NCBI GenBank assembly: GCA_963715995.1
Contig: OY970283.1
Span: 2,356,001 to 2,420,000 of the forward strand
DNA: 64,000 nucleotides
Origin: DATBDN01 sp963715995
GTDB lineage: Bacteria > Actinomycetota > Thermoleophilia > Solirubrobacterales > Thermoleophilaceae
Direction: 5' to 3'
Shown: piece by piece, positions 34,145 through 45,279 of the stretch
How the letters are laid out: every line of letters starts with the position of its first letter
Numbering within the stretch: the stretch's first letter is position 1
The notes under the pieces: generated by a model
What the model was told of the DNA's origin: nothing
The model's database searches: none
Seen by the model: the letters and a program-made list of their open reading frames with translations, nothing else
Program-made: the position numbers and the translations under genes

Positions 34145-35221
34145 CTACGCACCGCCCGCCTCCGCCAGCACCGCCTCCGCGATTCGGTCGGCCGCGTCGA
34201 GCCTGGCCAGCTTGCGTGCCGCTGCAGCCATCGCCTCGAGGCGGCCGGGCGAGCCCAGCAGCGCCCCGACCTCGCGCGAGAGCCGCGCGGCGTCGAGCTG
34301 CGAGTCGGAAACGACGACGGCGGCGCCGCCGTCGGCCATCCAGCGTGCGTTGCCGGTCTGATGGTCGGCGGTCGCGTGCGGGTAGGGCACGAGCACGCTC
34401 GGCACGCCGGCTGCGGCCAGCTCGAACACCGAGCCGCCCGCTCGTGCAACCGCGAGGTCGGCGGCTGCCAGCGCTTCGGCGAACGGCTCCACGAACGGCT
34501 CGAGCCGGTAGTGCGCCGGCGAGCCGAGCTCTTCGAGCCGCGCGCGCAGCGCGTCGTAGTCGCGCCGGCCAGAGGCGTGCAGCACCGCGCACGGTGCGTT
34601 CTCGCCGAATGCCTCGAGCGCGGCGAAGTTGATGCTGCGGGCTCCGAGCGAGCCCCCGAACACGAGCAGGCACTGCCCCTCCGCTGGCAACCCGAAGCGA
34701 GCGCGCGCCGCGGCGCGGTCGGCCACCCCGGTGCCGCGCGGGACCGGACGGCCGACCACCTCGTAGCGGGGCTGGTCGCGGCCCGCGATCGGGAACGCCA
34801 GGAACACGCGCCGCGCGCGCCGCGCGAGCAGGCGGTTCGAGATGCCCAGGTGGCTGTCGGCCTCTGTCAGCACGAGCGGGATGCGCAGCAGCGCGGCCGC
34901 TGCCCCGGCCGGGCCGGACACGTAGCCGCCTCCGCCAAGGACCGCGTCGACCCGCTCGCGGCGCAGCACGCGGACGGCCGCCGCTGTGGCCCCGAACGCG
35001 AGCGCCACCGCCCGCGCCGCCTTGACCGGGTTGCGGCGGTCGATCCCCTCGACGCGCAGCGGCCTGAACTCGTAGCCGGCCGCCGGCACCAGCTCGGCCT
35101 CCGCGCGCTCGCCGCCCAGGAACATGACCTCGGCGCCGCGCTCGCGCAGCGAGTCGGCGATCGCCAGCGCCGGCACCACGTGGCCCGCCGTGCCCCCGGC
35201 GGCGATCGCGATCCGTGCCAT
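34145..35221 (-). CDS. murG: Lipid II synthase MurG (GlcNAc transferase)
   Basis: Adds GlcNAc to lipid I at the inner membrane face. The 358 residues show IAAGGTAGHVVPALAIA (glycine-rich loop 1), LGGGGYVSGPAGAAA, FGGSLGARSIN, and the donor-binding ARAGGSVFELAAAGVPSVLVPYPHATADHQ split across the UDP-GlcNAc site. It follows ftsW by 11 bp. Confidence 0.97.
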   Translation of the reverse strand: MARIAIAAGGTAGHVVPALAIADSLRERGAEVMFLGGERAEAELVPAAGYEFRPLRVEGIDRRNPVKAARAVALAFGATAAAVRVLRRERVDAVLGGGGYVSGPAGAAAALLRIPLVLTEADSHLGISNRLLARRARRVFLAFPIAGRDQPRYEVVGRPVPRGTGVADRAAARARFGLPAEGQCLLVFGGSLGARSINFAALEAFGENAPCAVLHASGRRDYDALRARLEELGSPAHYRLEPFVEPFAEALAAADLAVARAGGSVFELAAAGVPSVLVPYPHATADHQTGNARWMADGGAAVVVSDSQLDAARLSREVGALLGSPGRLEAMAAAARKLARLDAADRIAEAVLAEAGGA

Positions 35222-35232
35222 GTCCGCGCAGG

Positions 35233-36432
35233 CTATGCCGCGCGGACCGAGCGCGTGCGGCCCGAGCGCGGCGCCGGTGGCCGCCGCGACTGCGGCCGCT
35301 TGCGTTTCTGGCTCACCGCCACCGACGCGCCGCCGGCCACGTTCAGCAGGATGCCCGCCCCGGCGAGCACGACGATCAGGTTGGAGCTTCCGTACGAGAT
35401 GAACGGCAGCGGCACGCCGGTGAGCGGCGCCATGCCCATGACCGCGAACAGGTTGAGGCACGCCTGCGAGAGGATCAGCCCGGTGATGCCCGCGGCGACG
35501 AGCTTGGCGTAGGTGTCCTTCGCGGCCTTCGCGGCGCGGAGCCCGGCGTAGCCCAGCAGCCCGAACAGCCCCGCGACGAGCCCGATGCCGAGCACGCCGA
35601 GCTCCTCGCCGATCACGGCCAGGATCATGTCCGTGTGTGCCTCGGGCAGGTAGAAGATCTTCTGTACCGACTCGCCGAGCCCGACGCCGAAGAAGCCGCC
35701 TGAGCCGATCGCGATCATCGCCTGCACGCTCTGGAATCCGGCGCCCGTCTGGTCGTGCCACGGATGCAGGAACGTGAGCAGGCGTGCCCGCCGGTAGGGC
35801 TCGACCACCGCGAAGATCAGCGCGAAGACCCCGAGCACGAGCACGATCTTCAGCAGGTTCTCCTTCGGCACCCCGGCGGCGATCAGCAGCGCGCCGATCG
35901 ACAGGCAGACCACGATCGCCGTGCCCATGTCCGGCTGTGCGAGCAGCAGCAGGCAGGCCGCCCCGACCACGATCAGAAGCGGCCGCGTGACGCCGCGCAG
36001 GGTCTGCGTCGAGTCAGGCCGGCTTGCGAGCAGGCGCGCCGCGTAGAGGATCAGTGCCAGCTTGAGGAGCTCCGACGGCTGGAACTGGACGGGCCCCGCT
36101 GCGAGCCAGCGCGTGGCGCCGTTCACGTTGACGCCGATGCCCGGCAGGCGGACAGCCAGCGTCAGGCCGAAGCCGGCGGCCAGGAGCACCGGGGTGAACG
36201 CCTTCGCCAGCTGGAGGCCGTGCCTGGACATGACGCGCAGGACGATCAGGCCGAGCGCCCCGAAGACGACGTAGCGCTTGAGGTAATAGGACGGATCGCC
36301 GGTCCCGTGCAGCAGCGACGTGGCCGAGCTGGCCGAATAGACCATGACCGCGCCGATGGCCAGCAGGAACAGCGTGGCCGCGTAGAGCAGCGTGTACTCG
36401 AGCGGGCGGGCACGCTTGGACGGACGGCGCAT
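35233..36432 (-). CDS. ftsW: SEDS-family peptidoglycan polymerase FtsW
   Basis: A ten-helix membrane glycosyltransferase that polymerises septal peptidoglycan with FtsI. The 399 residues contain the SEDS hallmarks RWLAAGPVQFQPSELLKLAL, LLLLAQPDMGTAIVV, HTDMILAVIGEELG and GVPLPFISYGSSNL. The cytoplasmic tail is strongly basic (KRKRPQSRRPPAPRSGRTRS). It sits between murD and murG as in many dcw clusters, which favours FtsW over RodA. Confidence 0.97.
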   Translation of the reverse strand: MRRPSKRARPLEYTLLYAATLFLLAIGAVMVYSASSATSLLHGTGDPSYYLKRYVVFGALGLIVLRVMSRHGLQLAKAFTPVLLAAGFGLTLAVRLPGIGVNVNGATRWLAAGPVQFQPSELLKLALILYAARLLASRPDSTQTLRGVTRPLLIVVGAACLLLLAQPDMGTAIVVCLSIGALLIAAGVPKENLLKIVLVLGVFALIFAVVEPYRRARLLTFLHPWHDQTGAGFQSVQAMIAIGSGGFFGVGLGESVQKIFYLPEAHTDMILAVIGEELGVLGIGLVAGLFGLLGYAGLRAAKAAKDTYAKLVAAGITGLILSQACLNLFAVMGMAPLTGVPLPFISYGSSNLIVVLAGAGILLNVAGGASVAVSQKRKRPQSRRPPAPRSGRTRSVRAA

Positions 36433-36462
36433 CAGGCGTGCGTTCGACGCCGCGCGCGAAAA

Positions 36463-37662
36463 TCATGCAGAGGCCGCTCGGGCGAGCACGAGTTCTCTGA
36501 AGCGCTCGCCGCGCTCCTCGAAGTCGCGGAACTGGTCGTAGCTCGCGCAGGCGGGCGAGAGCAGCACGGTCTCCCCCTCGCTCGCGGCCTCCGCCGCCGC
36601 CGTGACCGCCGCCGCCAGCTCGCCGCAGTCGTGCAGCGCGACGGCACCGTCGAGCGCCTCGCGCAGCCTCGGGGCGGCCTGCCCGATCAGGTATGCGCCT
36701 TGACACGTTGCTGCAACCAGATCACGAAGCGCCCGGAAGTCCTCGCCCTTCGCGTCGTCGCCGCCCAGGATCAGGCGCACCCTGCTCTCGCACGCCTCGA
36801 GCGCGACCAGCGTGGACTCCACGTTCGTGGCCTTGGAGTCGTTCACGTAGGTCACGCCGCCGATCACGGCGATCTCCTCCAGCCGGTGCGGCACTCCCGC
36901 GAACGACGCGAGCGCGGCGGCGATGGCCTCAGCGGGGATCCCGCGCGCCGCGGCGGCTGCACGCGCCGCGCCCGCGTTCTCCAGGTTGTGGCGCCCGCGC
37001 AGGCGCACCTCAGCGGCGTCGGCCGCCTCGTACTCGATCCGCCGCGCCGCGAGCTCGGCCGGGTATCCATGCGGGACCACGGCCACGTCCGAGGGATCCT
37101 GGTTCGCGAACACGCGCTCCTTCGCTGCCCGGTAGGCCTCAACCGAGCCGTGCCAGTCCAGGTGGTCGGCGCCCATGTTCAGCAGCACCGCGCAGTCGGG
37201 CGCGAACTCGAGGGAGTCGGCCAGCTGGAAGCTCGAGCACTCGCAGATGACGACGGCATCGGCGGGCAGCGTCCCGACGAGCGACGACAGCGCGGTGCCG
37301 ATGTTCCCGGCCACCGCATGCGGCACCCCGGCGGCGCTGTGGATCGCGCCGAGCAGCGCCGTCGTGGTGGTCTTGCCGTTCGTGCCGGTCACGGCGATGA
37401 ACTCGTTCGGCAGCAGACGCCAGGCGATCTCGAGCTCGCCGACCACGGTCAGCCCGCGCTCGCGCGCAGTGCGGAGCAGCTCCACCGACGGGCGGATGCC
37501 GGGGCTCTTCACCACCGTCCGCACCCGGTCGAGGTGCTGCATGCCCTCGGCGTCGGTCGCCACCAGCGTGGCGTCGTCCAGCAAAGCGGCAACCGCGGTC
37601 CCGGACAGCCCGGCGCCGACCACCAGGTAGGGAGCGGGCGGCAGCGGCGGCCGCGGCTTCAT
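36463..37662 (-). CDS. murD: UDP-MurNAc-L-Ala--D-glutamate ligase
   Basis: Adds D-Glu to the precursor. The 399-residue Mur ligase has YLVVGAGLSGTAVAALL, ATP-binding AVTGTNGKTTTTALL, ECSSFQLADS, NMGADHLDWHG and NDSKATNVEST. The ATG shares one base with the mraY stop (TGATG). The 30 bp to ftsW hold no gene. Confidence 0.97.
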   Translation of the reverse strand: MKPRPPLPPAPYLVVGAGLSGTAVAALLDDATLVATDAEGMQHLDRVRTVVKSPGIRPSVELLRTARERGLTVVGELEIAWRLLPNEFIAVTGTNGKTTTTALLGAIHSAAGVPHAVAGNIGTALSSLVGTLPADAVVICECSSFQLADSLEFAPDCAVLLNMGADHLDWHGSVEAYRAAKERVFANQDPSDVAVVPHGYPAELAARRIEYEAADAAEVRLRGRHNLENAGAARAAAAARGIPAEAIAAALASFAGVPHRLEEIAVIGGVTYVNDSKATNVESTLVALEACESRVRLILGGDDAKGEDFRALRDLVAATCQGAYLIGQAAPRLREALDGAVALHDCGELAAAVTAAAEAASEGETVLLSPACASYDQFRDFEERGERFRELVLARAASA

Positions 37663-38639
37663 CAGCGGATCGACTGCTGGTAGAGCGTGAAGCCGATCGC
37701 GGAGAAGATCGCGGCGACGATCCAGAAGCGCAGGATGATCTTCGTCTCCGACCACGCGAGCAGCTCGAAGTGGTGGTGCACCGGAGCCATGAGGAACACG
37801 CGCCGGCGGAAGCGCTGGAACGAGATCACCTGGATCAACACCGACAGCGCCTCGATCACGAAGATGCCGCCGATGATCAGCAGCAGCACCTCGGTCTTGG
37901 TCATCACGGCCATCGCCGCTATGCCGCCGCCCAACCCCAGCGAACCCGTGTCCCCCATGAACACGCCGGCCGGAAACGAGTTGAACCACAGGAAGCCGAC
38001 GCAGGCACCGACGAAGCACGCCGACAGCAGTGCCAGGCTCTCCTGTCCCCCGGTGATGACGGTCATCGACGTGTAGGCCAGGAAGACGATCGCCGCGCAA
38101 CCAGCGGCCAGGCCGTCCAGGCCGTCGGTGAGGTTGACGCCGTTGGACGCGCCGGCCAGCACCAGGAAGATGAGCACCGGGTAGAAGTAGCCGAGGTCCA
38201 CCTGCGCGTCGAAGATGCGGATCTGGAGCACGTTCGAGAGGTGCACCTGGTCCTTGGCCACGTACCAGAGCGCGATCGACAGCAGCAACTGCACGAGCAG
38301 CTTCCAGCGCCCCGAGAGCCCGAGCGAGCGGCGCTTCGTGAGCTTCGTGTAGTCGTCGAGGAAGCCGAGCGCCGCGCAGGCCATTGCTATCCCCCACACC
38401 GACAGCGACACCGCGTCGTAGTTACCGAGGATCAGGAACGGAACCGTGACCGCGACGAAGATCAGGATCCCGCCCATGGTCGGCGTGCCCGCCTTCGCGT
38501 GGTGGCCCTCCGGCCCCTCCTCGCGGATGAGCTGGCCGAACTCGCGCTGGCGCGCCTCGGCGATGAACTTGGGACCGAGGAACATGCAGATGAGCAGCGA
38601 GCCCAGGCCCGCGATCAGGATCGAGCCGAGGCCGGTCAC
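37662..38639 (-). CDS. mraY: Phospho-MurNAc-pentapeptide transferase MraY
   Basis: Makes lipid I on undecaprenyl phosphate. The 325-residue polytopic protein has GTPTMGGILI, GFLDDYTKLTKRRS (catalytic Asp pair), SNGVNLTDGLDGLAAG, FMGDTGSLGLGG and the Mg-binding MAPVHHHFELLAWSE. It overlaps murF by 4 bp. Confidence 0.98.
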   Translation of the reverse strand: MTGLGSILIAGLGSLLICMFLGPKFIAEARQREFGQLIREEGPEGHHAKAGTPTMGGILIFVAVTVPFLILGNYDAVSLSVWGIAMACAALGFLDDYTKLTKRRSLGLSGRWKLLVQLLLSIALWYVAKDQVHLSNVLQIRIFDAQVDLGYFYPVLIFLVLAGASNGVNLTDGLDGLAAGCAAIVFLAYTSMTVITGGQESLALLSACFVGACVGFLWFNSFPAGVFMGDTGSLGLGGGIAAMAVMTKTEVLLLIIGGIFVIEALSVLIQVISFQRFRRRVFLMAPVHHHFELLAWSETKIILRFWIVAAIFSAIGFTLYQQSIR

Positions 38640-39952
38640 CGCGCCAGCACCCGTTCCAGGCCGGCCGAGCGCGAGCCTTTGATCAGCACGCGATCGCCGG
38701 GACGGGCGATGCGCTCGAGGATCGCCGCCGCCTCCTCCGGTGAGCCTGCCGGCTCGACCTGGCCGCCGAACGCCTCGCCGTAGAGGCGCGCGGCGTCGGC
38801 GCCGACCGGCACGAGGACGTCGATCCCGCGCTCGCGCGCGTGCTCGCCGATCTCCGTGTGGAAGCGCTCAGCGTCAGGGCCCAGCTCGGCCATCCAGCCC
38901 AGAACCGCGATGCGGCGCTGCGCCGGTGCCTCCGCCAGGCTGTCCAGGGCGGCCCGCATCGACATCGGGTTGGCGTTGTAGCAGTCGTTCACGACCGCAA
39001 CCTCGCCCTCGAGCTCCACGAGTTCCCCGCGCAGCGAGCTGAAGCGCACGTCGACGGGCCCGGAGGGCGTGACCCCGATCGCCTGCGCAGCGGCCACCGC
39101 GGCCAGCGTGTTGCGCACGTTGTGGGCCTCTGTGAACGGCAGTTCGAGCTCGATCTGCTCCCCGCGCGCGGAGATGCGCGCGCGGCCGTGCTCGAACGAC
39201 ACGAGCTGGACGTCGCCGCCCTCGCCGAAGGTGACGGTGTCGAGGTCCTCGCGCAGGTGCTCGGCAAGCAGCTGCTCGCCGTGCGGGACGACGCAGGTGG
39301 CTCCCGGCGGCAGGTCGCGGATCAGCTCCGCCTTCGCCGCGGCCACGCGCTCGATCGTGCCGAGCAGCTCCAGGTGCACCGGCCCCACGTTCACGATCAG
39401 GCCCACCGTCGGCTCCGCGATCGCCACCAGCTCCGCGATTTGTCCCTCGCCGCGCATGGCCATCTCCAGCACCAGCGCCTCGGTGCCCGGCTCGGCATCG
39501 GTCAGCGACAGCGGCAGGCCGATCTCCGTGTTGAAGTTCTCCGCGCTCGCATGGGTGCGAACGTGGGGGCGCAGCAGCGCGGCCAGGATGTCCTTGGTGG
39601 AGGTCTTGCCCGTCGAGCCCGTAACGCCGATGACCGGACAGCCGAGCGCGCGGCGCCACTCGCGCGCGAGCGACTGGAGCGCGGCGAGCGGGTCGGCCGC
39701 GGCGATCACGACGGCGTCGCCGTGCGGCGCTGCGTGTGCGTCGGCGACCAGCGCTCCCCAGGCGCCCGCCGCGAGCGCGGCCCCGGCGAACTCGCCGCCG
39801 TCGACGTGCTCGCCCGGCAGTCCGACGAACAGATCGCCGGCTTCGATCGCGCGTGAGTCGATCACGGCGCGCTGCGGACCCGCGCGCCCGGGATCGCCGG
39901 CGACCAGCCGGCCCCCGGCCGCGGCCGCCACTCGCGCAGCGTCGAAATCCAT
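38636..39952 (-). CDS. murF: UDP-MurNAc-tripeptide--D-Ala-D-Ala ligase
   Basis: Adds D-Ala-D-Ala to complete the pentapeptide. The 438 residues show the N-terminal substrate domain (IDSRAIEAGDLFVGLPGEHVDG), ATP-binding GVTGSTGKTSTKDIL, ALVLEMAMRGEGQI, NVGPVHLELLG and NDCYNANPMSMRAAL. It starts 2 bp after the murE stop and overlaps mraY. Confidence 0.98.
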   Translation of the reverse strand: MDFDAARVAAAAGGRLVAGDPGRAGPQRAVIDSRAIEAGDLFVGLPGEHVDGGEFAGAALAAGAWGALVADAHAAPHGDAVVIAAADPLAALQSLAREWRRALGCPVIGVTGSTGKTSTKDILAALLRPHVRTHASAENFNTEIGLPLSLTDAEPGTEALVLEMAMRGEGQIAELVAIAEPTVGLIVNVGPVHLELLGTIERVAAAKAELIRDLPPGATCVVPHGEQLLAEHLREDLDTVTFGEGGDVQLVSFEHGRARISARGEQIELELPFTEAHNVRNTLAAVAAAQAIGVTPSGPVDVRFSSLRGELVELEGEVAVVNDCYNANPMSMRAALDSLAEAPAQRRIAVLGWMAELGPDAERFHTEIGEHARERGIDVLVPVGADAARLYGEAFGGQVEPAGSPEEAAAILERIARPGDRVLIKGSRSAGLERVLAR

Positions 39953-39954
39953 CG

Positions 39955-41380
<1,426 letters not shown>

Positions 41381-41408
41381 CTGCGCGGAGCGTACCGAGG
41401 GCCTCGGA

Positions 41409-43052
41409 TCAGCCCGGCGGGACGCGGAGGTAGGGCAGCGCGAACTGGAGGATCTTCTGGAATGCGGGGGCGGCCACCACGCCGCCGAAGATCGCGCCCT
41501 GCGGCTCGTCGACCATCACAGCCACCTCCAGCCGCGGGTTGGTCGCCGGAGCGAAGCCGATGAACGAGGCCACGTACTTGTACTTCGAGTAGCCGCCGTT
41601 CACGGGGTCGGGCTTCTGGGCCGTGCCCGTCTTGCCGGCCAGCGTGTAGCCGGGGATGGCGGCCTCGGAGGCGGTGCCGCCCGCGCTGAGCACGCCCTGG
41701 AGCATCTTCGCCACCTGGTTCGCCGTCCCGGTGGACAGCACGCGGCGCCCCGGCTTCTGATCGCCATCGACGACGTAGGGCCGGTGCATCACGCCGCCGT
41801 TGGCGATCGCGCTGTAGGCCTGCGCCATCTGGATCGGCGTGACCGCGATGCCCTGGCCGATCGGCAGGTTGCCCATCGACGAGCCCGAGTACTGCTTCGG
41901 GTGGAGCACGATGCCGGGCGACTCGCCGGGCAGGTCGACCCCGGTCGGCTTGCCGAAGCCGAAGCCGCGCACGTACTTGTCGAAGCGATCGGGCCCTAGC
42001 CGCATGCCGATCTTCACCGCGCCGATGTTGGACGACACGGCCAGGATGCGGGCCACGCTGAGGGTCTCGTAGCCGTGGTCCTCCGCGTCCTTGATCGTGC
42101 GGTCGGCGACCTGGATCTGCGGTGGGATGTCGAAGGTGGTGTTCGGCGAGACGAGACCCTCCTGAAGCGCGCCCGAAACGGTGATCGCCTTGAAGGTGGA
42201 GCCCGGCTCGTACGCCGCCTGCACCGCGCGGTCCTGGCGCGCGTACGGCGGCGCGGCGTCGATGTTGTTCGCGTCCACGCGCGGCCAGTTGGCAAGGGCC
42301 AGCAGCGCGCCCGTGCGCGGGTCCATGACCAGCGCCGTCGCGCCTGCCGGGCGGTAGGTCTGCCCAACGTCGGCCAGCACCGCCTCCACCCGCTCCTGGA
42401 GCGTGGCGTCCAGCGTCAGCTTCACGTCGCGGCCAGGCTCGGCGCGCTTCACGTCGACGATCGAGACCGGGTCGCCGAGCGCGTCCTGGACGATGCGCCG
42501 GCGGCCGTCGGTGCCGTGGAGCTGCTTGTCGAAGACCTGCTCGAGCCCAGACAGACCGGTGTTGTCGAGGCCGACGGTCCCGATCAGCTGCGACGCGAGC
42601 GCGCCCTGCGGATACGTGCGCTTGGGCTCGACCTCGGTGCCGATCCCCGGCAGCTTCAGCTTCTCGATCTTCGCGCCCTGCGCGCCCGAGAGCTTGCGCT
42701 TGAGGTAGACGAAGCCCTTCGAGCGATCGGCCAGCAGCTGGATGACGTCGGCGGGCGCCATCCCGAGCATCGGCGCGATGCGGGCGCCGACCTTGGCCGG
42801 GTTCTTGATCAGCATCGGGTCCGCGAAGACCGTCGTGGCGTCCTCGGAGACGGCCAGGTCGAGGCCGTTGCGGTCCTGGATCGCCCCGCGCGCGGCCGGC
42901 ACGGTGATCTGCTCGACCTGCTGCGAGAGCGCGCGCGACTTGAGGTTCGCCGCGCTGACCGTCGAGAGCCAGGTCGCACGGCCGACGGCCGCGACGAGCA
43001 ACAGGAGGAAGATGCCGAAGAGAAGCCCGATTCTCCGGTTGAGGAGGGGCAT
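41409..43052 (-). CDS. ftsI: Septal transpeptidase FtsI (class B PBP, PBP3-like)
   Basis: Cross-links septal peptidoglycan. The 547-residue protein has one N-terminal helix (LLFGIFLLLLVAAVGRATWL), a pedestal domain with ARGAIQDRNGLDLAVSED, and the transpeptidase domain: active Ser in YEPGSTFKAITVSG, SSN in LAVSSNIGAVKIG and KTG in LAGKTGTAQKPDP. No PASTA domain is present. It follows ftsL directly. Confidence 0.96.
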   Translation of the reverse strand: MPLLNRRIGLLFGIFLLLLVAAVGRATWLSTVSAANLKSRALSQQVEQITVPAARGAIQDRNGLDLAVSEDATTVFADPMLIKNPAKVGARIAPMLGMAPADVIQLLADRSKGFVYLKRKLSGAQGAKIEKLKLPGIGTEVEPKRTYPQGALASQLIGTVGLDNTGLSGLEQVFDKQLHGTDGRRRIVQDALGDPVSIVDVKRAEPGRDVKLTLDATLQERVEAVLADVGQTYRPAGATALVMDPRTGALLALANWPRVDANNIDAAPPYARQDRAVQAAYEPGSTFKAITVSGALQEGLVSPNTTFDIPPQIQVADRTIKDAEDHGYETLSVARILAVSSNIGAVKIGMRLGPDRFDKYVRGFGFGKPTGVDLPGESPGIVLHPKQYSGSSMGNLPIGQGIAVTPIQMAQAYSAIANGGVMHRPYVVDGDQKPGRRVLSTGTANQVAKMLQGVLSAGGTASEAAIPGYTLAGKTGTAQKPDPVNGGYSKYKYVASFIGFAPATNPRLEVAVMVDEPQGAIFGGVVAAPAFQKILQFALPYLRVPPG

Positions 43053-43784
43053 CTAGGGCTGGGCCGGAGTCGCGGTGGTGGTCGCGGTAGCGCCCGCCGG
43101 CGTCGTGGTCTGGACCGGCGTCGTGGCCGTTGTCGGCGTGGTGGTCGTCGCGCTCACGGGAGTCTGCGTGGCCGTCGGCGTCGTCGCCGTTGGCGTCGTC
43201 GCTGTCGGCGTGGTGGTCGCCGGCGTGGTGGTCGTCGGCGCGGTGGTCGCGGTCGTCGGGGTCGACTGCTGCGACACCAGCGCCGGGGCCGTCGTCGCGC
43301 TCGCGGCGGACGAGTTGGGCGCCGTCATCACCCGAAGCGCGCGCGCCGCGTCGCCGCTGCCGGCGCGCAGGTAGCGGACGTCGCCCGGCTGCGGCAGCAC
43401 GAGTCCGCGCGCAAGCGCCACGCGCTGGATGCGCTCGGACGAGCCGAGCTTGGCGAGCTGAAGGGTGAGGGCGGCGTTCTGGCGCTTCAGCTGAGCCGAG
43501 CGCGTGTCGGTGCTCGCGATGCCGTGGTTCAGCTCGAGCAGACCGACGTTGAAGAAGACGATGCCGGCGAGCAGCACGCCAACCAGAGCGATGTAGAGCG
43601 GGCCGCGCAGGAGGCGGTCGAGCACAGAGACGTAGTCGTAGCGCGGGCGCACGCGCGTGCCGGCCGCAGCGCCGGAGCGGCGTCGCGCCGGAGCGGGCCG
43701 AAGCGGGGTGCGTGTGCGAGCGGGCGCGTGGATGGTGGCGCCGCCAACGCGTGCCACTGCGGCGGCTGCGCTGCGCGGGCTCAT
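43053..43784 (-). CDS. ftsL: FtsL-like divisome protein with Thr/Pro-rich tail
   Basis: The 243-residue product has a basic, Pro/Arg-rich cytoplasmic N-terminus, one helix (about 66-83, LYIALVGVLLAGIVFFNVG) and a short coiled coil (RSAQLKRQNAALTLQLAKL) with RIQRVALARGLVLPQPGDVRYL. This is the FtsL/DivIC pattern, in the right place between rsmH and ftsI. After about residue 155 a tail of nearly pure Thr, Ala and Pro follows (blocks such as TTTTPATTTPTATTP), outside the membrane. Its ATG overlaps the rsmH stop by 4 bp. FtsL identity rests on context and topology. Confidence 0.8.
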   Translation of the reverse strand: MSPRSAAAAVARVGGATIHAPARTRTPLRPAPARRRSGAAAGTRVRPRYDYVSVLDRLLRGPLYIALVGVLLAGIVFFNVGLLELNHGIASTDTRSAQLKRQNAALTLQLAKLGSSERIQRVALARGLVLPQPGDVRYLRAGSGDAARALRVMTAPNSSAASATTAPALVSQQSTPTTATTAPTTTTPATTTPTATTPTATTPTATQTPVSATTTTPTTATTPVQTTTPAGATATTTATPAQP

Positions 43785-44736
43785 GCCGCCACTCCGGCTT
43801 CGAGCTTGCGGGCGGCGCGCAGCTTGGCGGACTTGGCGCGTGCGTTCTCGGCCACCTCGCCGGGAGTCGGCGCGACCGCGCGCGAGGTCAGAAGCTCGGC
43901 CTCGGGCGTGCGGCCGCAGACGCAGACGGGCAGGTCGGGCGGGCAGATGCAGCCGCGGCTGCGGTCGGCCAGGAAGTGCTTCACGCGACGGTCCTCGAGC
44001 GAGTGGAACGAGATCACGCCCAGACGGCCGCCGGTCCGCAACACGTCCCATGCCAGCGGAAGCGCTTCGTCGAGCGAGCCGAGCTCGTCGTTCACCACGA
44101 TGCGGATCGCCTGGAAGACACGCCGCGCCGGGTGACCGGAGCCGAACTGCCGCTGCACGGCCGCGGGGATGGCGCTTCGGATGGCCGCGACGAGCTCCGA
44201 GGTCGTCTCAAACGGAGCGTTGCTGCGGCGCTTCACGATCTCGCGCGCGACCTGACGCGAGAAGCGCTCCTCGCCGAAGCTGCGGAAGGCGTTCGCCAAG
44301 CGGCGCTCGTCCCACGTGTTCACGACTTCGCGGGCGTCGAGCTCCTGGCCGGGATCCATCCGCATGTCGAGGGGCGCGTCGTAGCTGTACGAGAAGCCCC
44401 GCTCCCATGCATCGATCTGCATCGACGAGACTCCAAGGTCGAGATACGCCAGGTCCGCCTCGAGCCCTTCTTCGCGCAGCAGGCGCAGGCCCGTGGCGAA
44501 CTCCATCGGGAGGAAGCGGGTGGTGCACCCAACCTCGGCCGCGAACTCCTGGAAGTGGCTCTCGGCGACCGGATCGCGATCGATGCAGATGAGCGTCCCC
44601 CCGGCCCGATCCGCTCCGCGACCAGGCGCGCATGACCGCCCGCACCGAAGGTGCAGTCGACGGCGGTGTCGCCCGGCTGCGGATCGAGAAGCTCGATCAG
44701 CTCGCCGGCGAGCACCGGTACGTGGGTGCGGGTCAT
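43781..44736 (-). CDS. rsmH: 16S rRNA m4C1402 methyltransferase RsmH, one base missing in a G run
   Basis: Methylates C1402 in the ribosomal decoding centre. The N-terminus MTRTHVPVLAGELIELLDP and AVDCTFGAGGHARLVAERIGP are typical. At plus-strand 44597-44602 a run of six C is one short. With seven, the sequence continues GGTLICIDRDPVAE and joins the intact C-terminal part with YLDLGVSSMQID, RGFSYSYDAPLDMRMD and GVISFHSLEDRRVKHFL. An in-frame ATG at 44754 with a GGAG upstream is an alternative start overlapping mraZ. Confidence 0.93.
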
Positions 44737-44737
44737 G

Positions 44738-45172
44738 TCAAGAAGGATGGCCATAGCTCTCCGCGATCCCGAGCACTTCCTCGTTCAGGCTGCTCTGGAT
44801 CTCCGAATGGCGCGTGCGGTCCCAGACCTCGAGGAAGTCGATCGCGCCCGCGACGACAACGTCCTTGGCGATCCCCGCGTGCTCGAGAAGCTTGGCGTTC
44901 AGGGTCACCCGGCCGGCCGAGTCGAGCTCGACGTCGTACGAGCTCCCCGCGAAGAAGCGGGTGAGCCTGCGGCGGTCGGGGCTGAGTGGGTGCATGTCGC
45001 GGATGAAGCTGTCCTGGAACTGGTCGAAGCCCTCGGGCGTGAAGATCGAGATGCAGGGGTCGAGCGAGCGCACGAGGACTAGGCCGTCCGAGAACGAAGG
45101 CCTGAACCTTGCCGGGATCGTGAGCCGGTTCTTCGCGTCGAGTGAGTACTCGTATTGGCCCCTGAATGCCAT
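44738..45172 (-). CDS. mraZ: Transcriptional regulator MraZ
   Basis: First gene of the division and cell-wall cluster. The 144-residue protein has two SpoVT-AbrB-like halves with the signatures DAKNRLTIPARFR (about 13-25) and DSAGRVTLNAKLLEHAG (about 84-100). MraZ proteins bind repeats of TGGG-type boxes to control their own operon, and such boxes occur in the promoter 110 bp upstream. The stop is 1 bp before the rsmH ATG. Confidence 0.97.
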   Translation of the reverse strand: MAFRGQYEYSLDAKNRLTIPARFRPSFSDGLVLVRSLDPCISIFTPEGFDQFQDSFIRDMHPLSPDRRRLTRFFAGSSYDVELDSAGRVTLNAKLLEHAGIAKDVVVAGAIDFLEVWDRTRHSEIQSSLNEEVLGIAESYGHPS

Positions 45173-45279
45173 TTCTTCTTCCAGAGCCAGGACCAGGTTG
45201 GGCCCGGCCCGAGGCTCCGATTTGTTCGGCCGGAGTCGCGGAGTGGGAGGAGCCCCGCGACTCCGGCCTGTTTGCGTAT

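Noticed and set aside
30705..34673. Very long minus-strand ORFs (over 1300 codons) across murB to murG
   Set aside because: They are open frames in GC-rich DNA, low in family similarity outside murB. The real genes murC, pilT and murG lie in other frames with full motifs.
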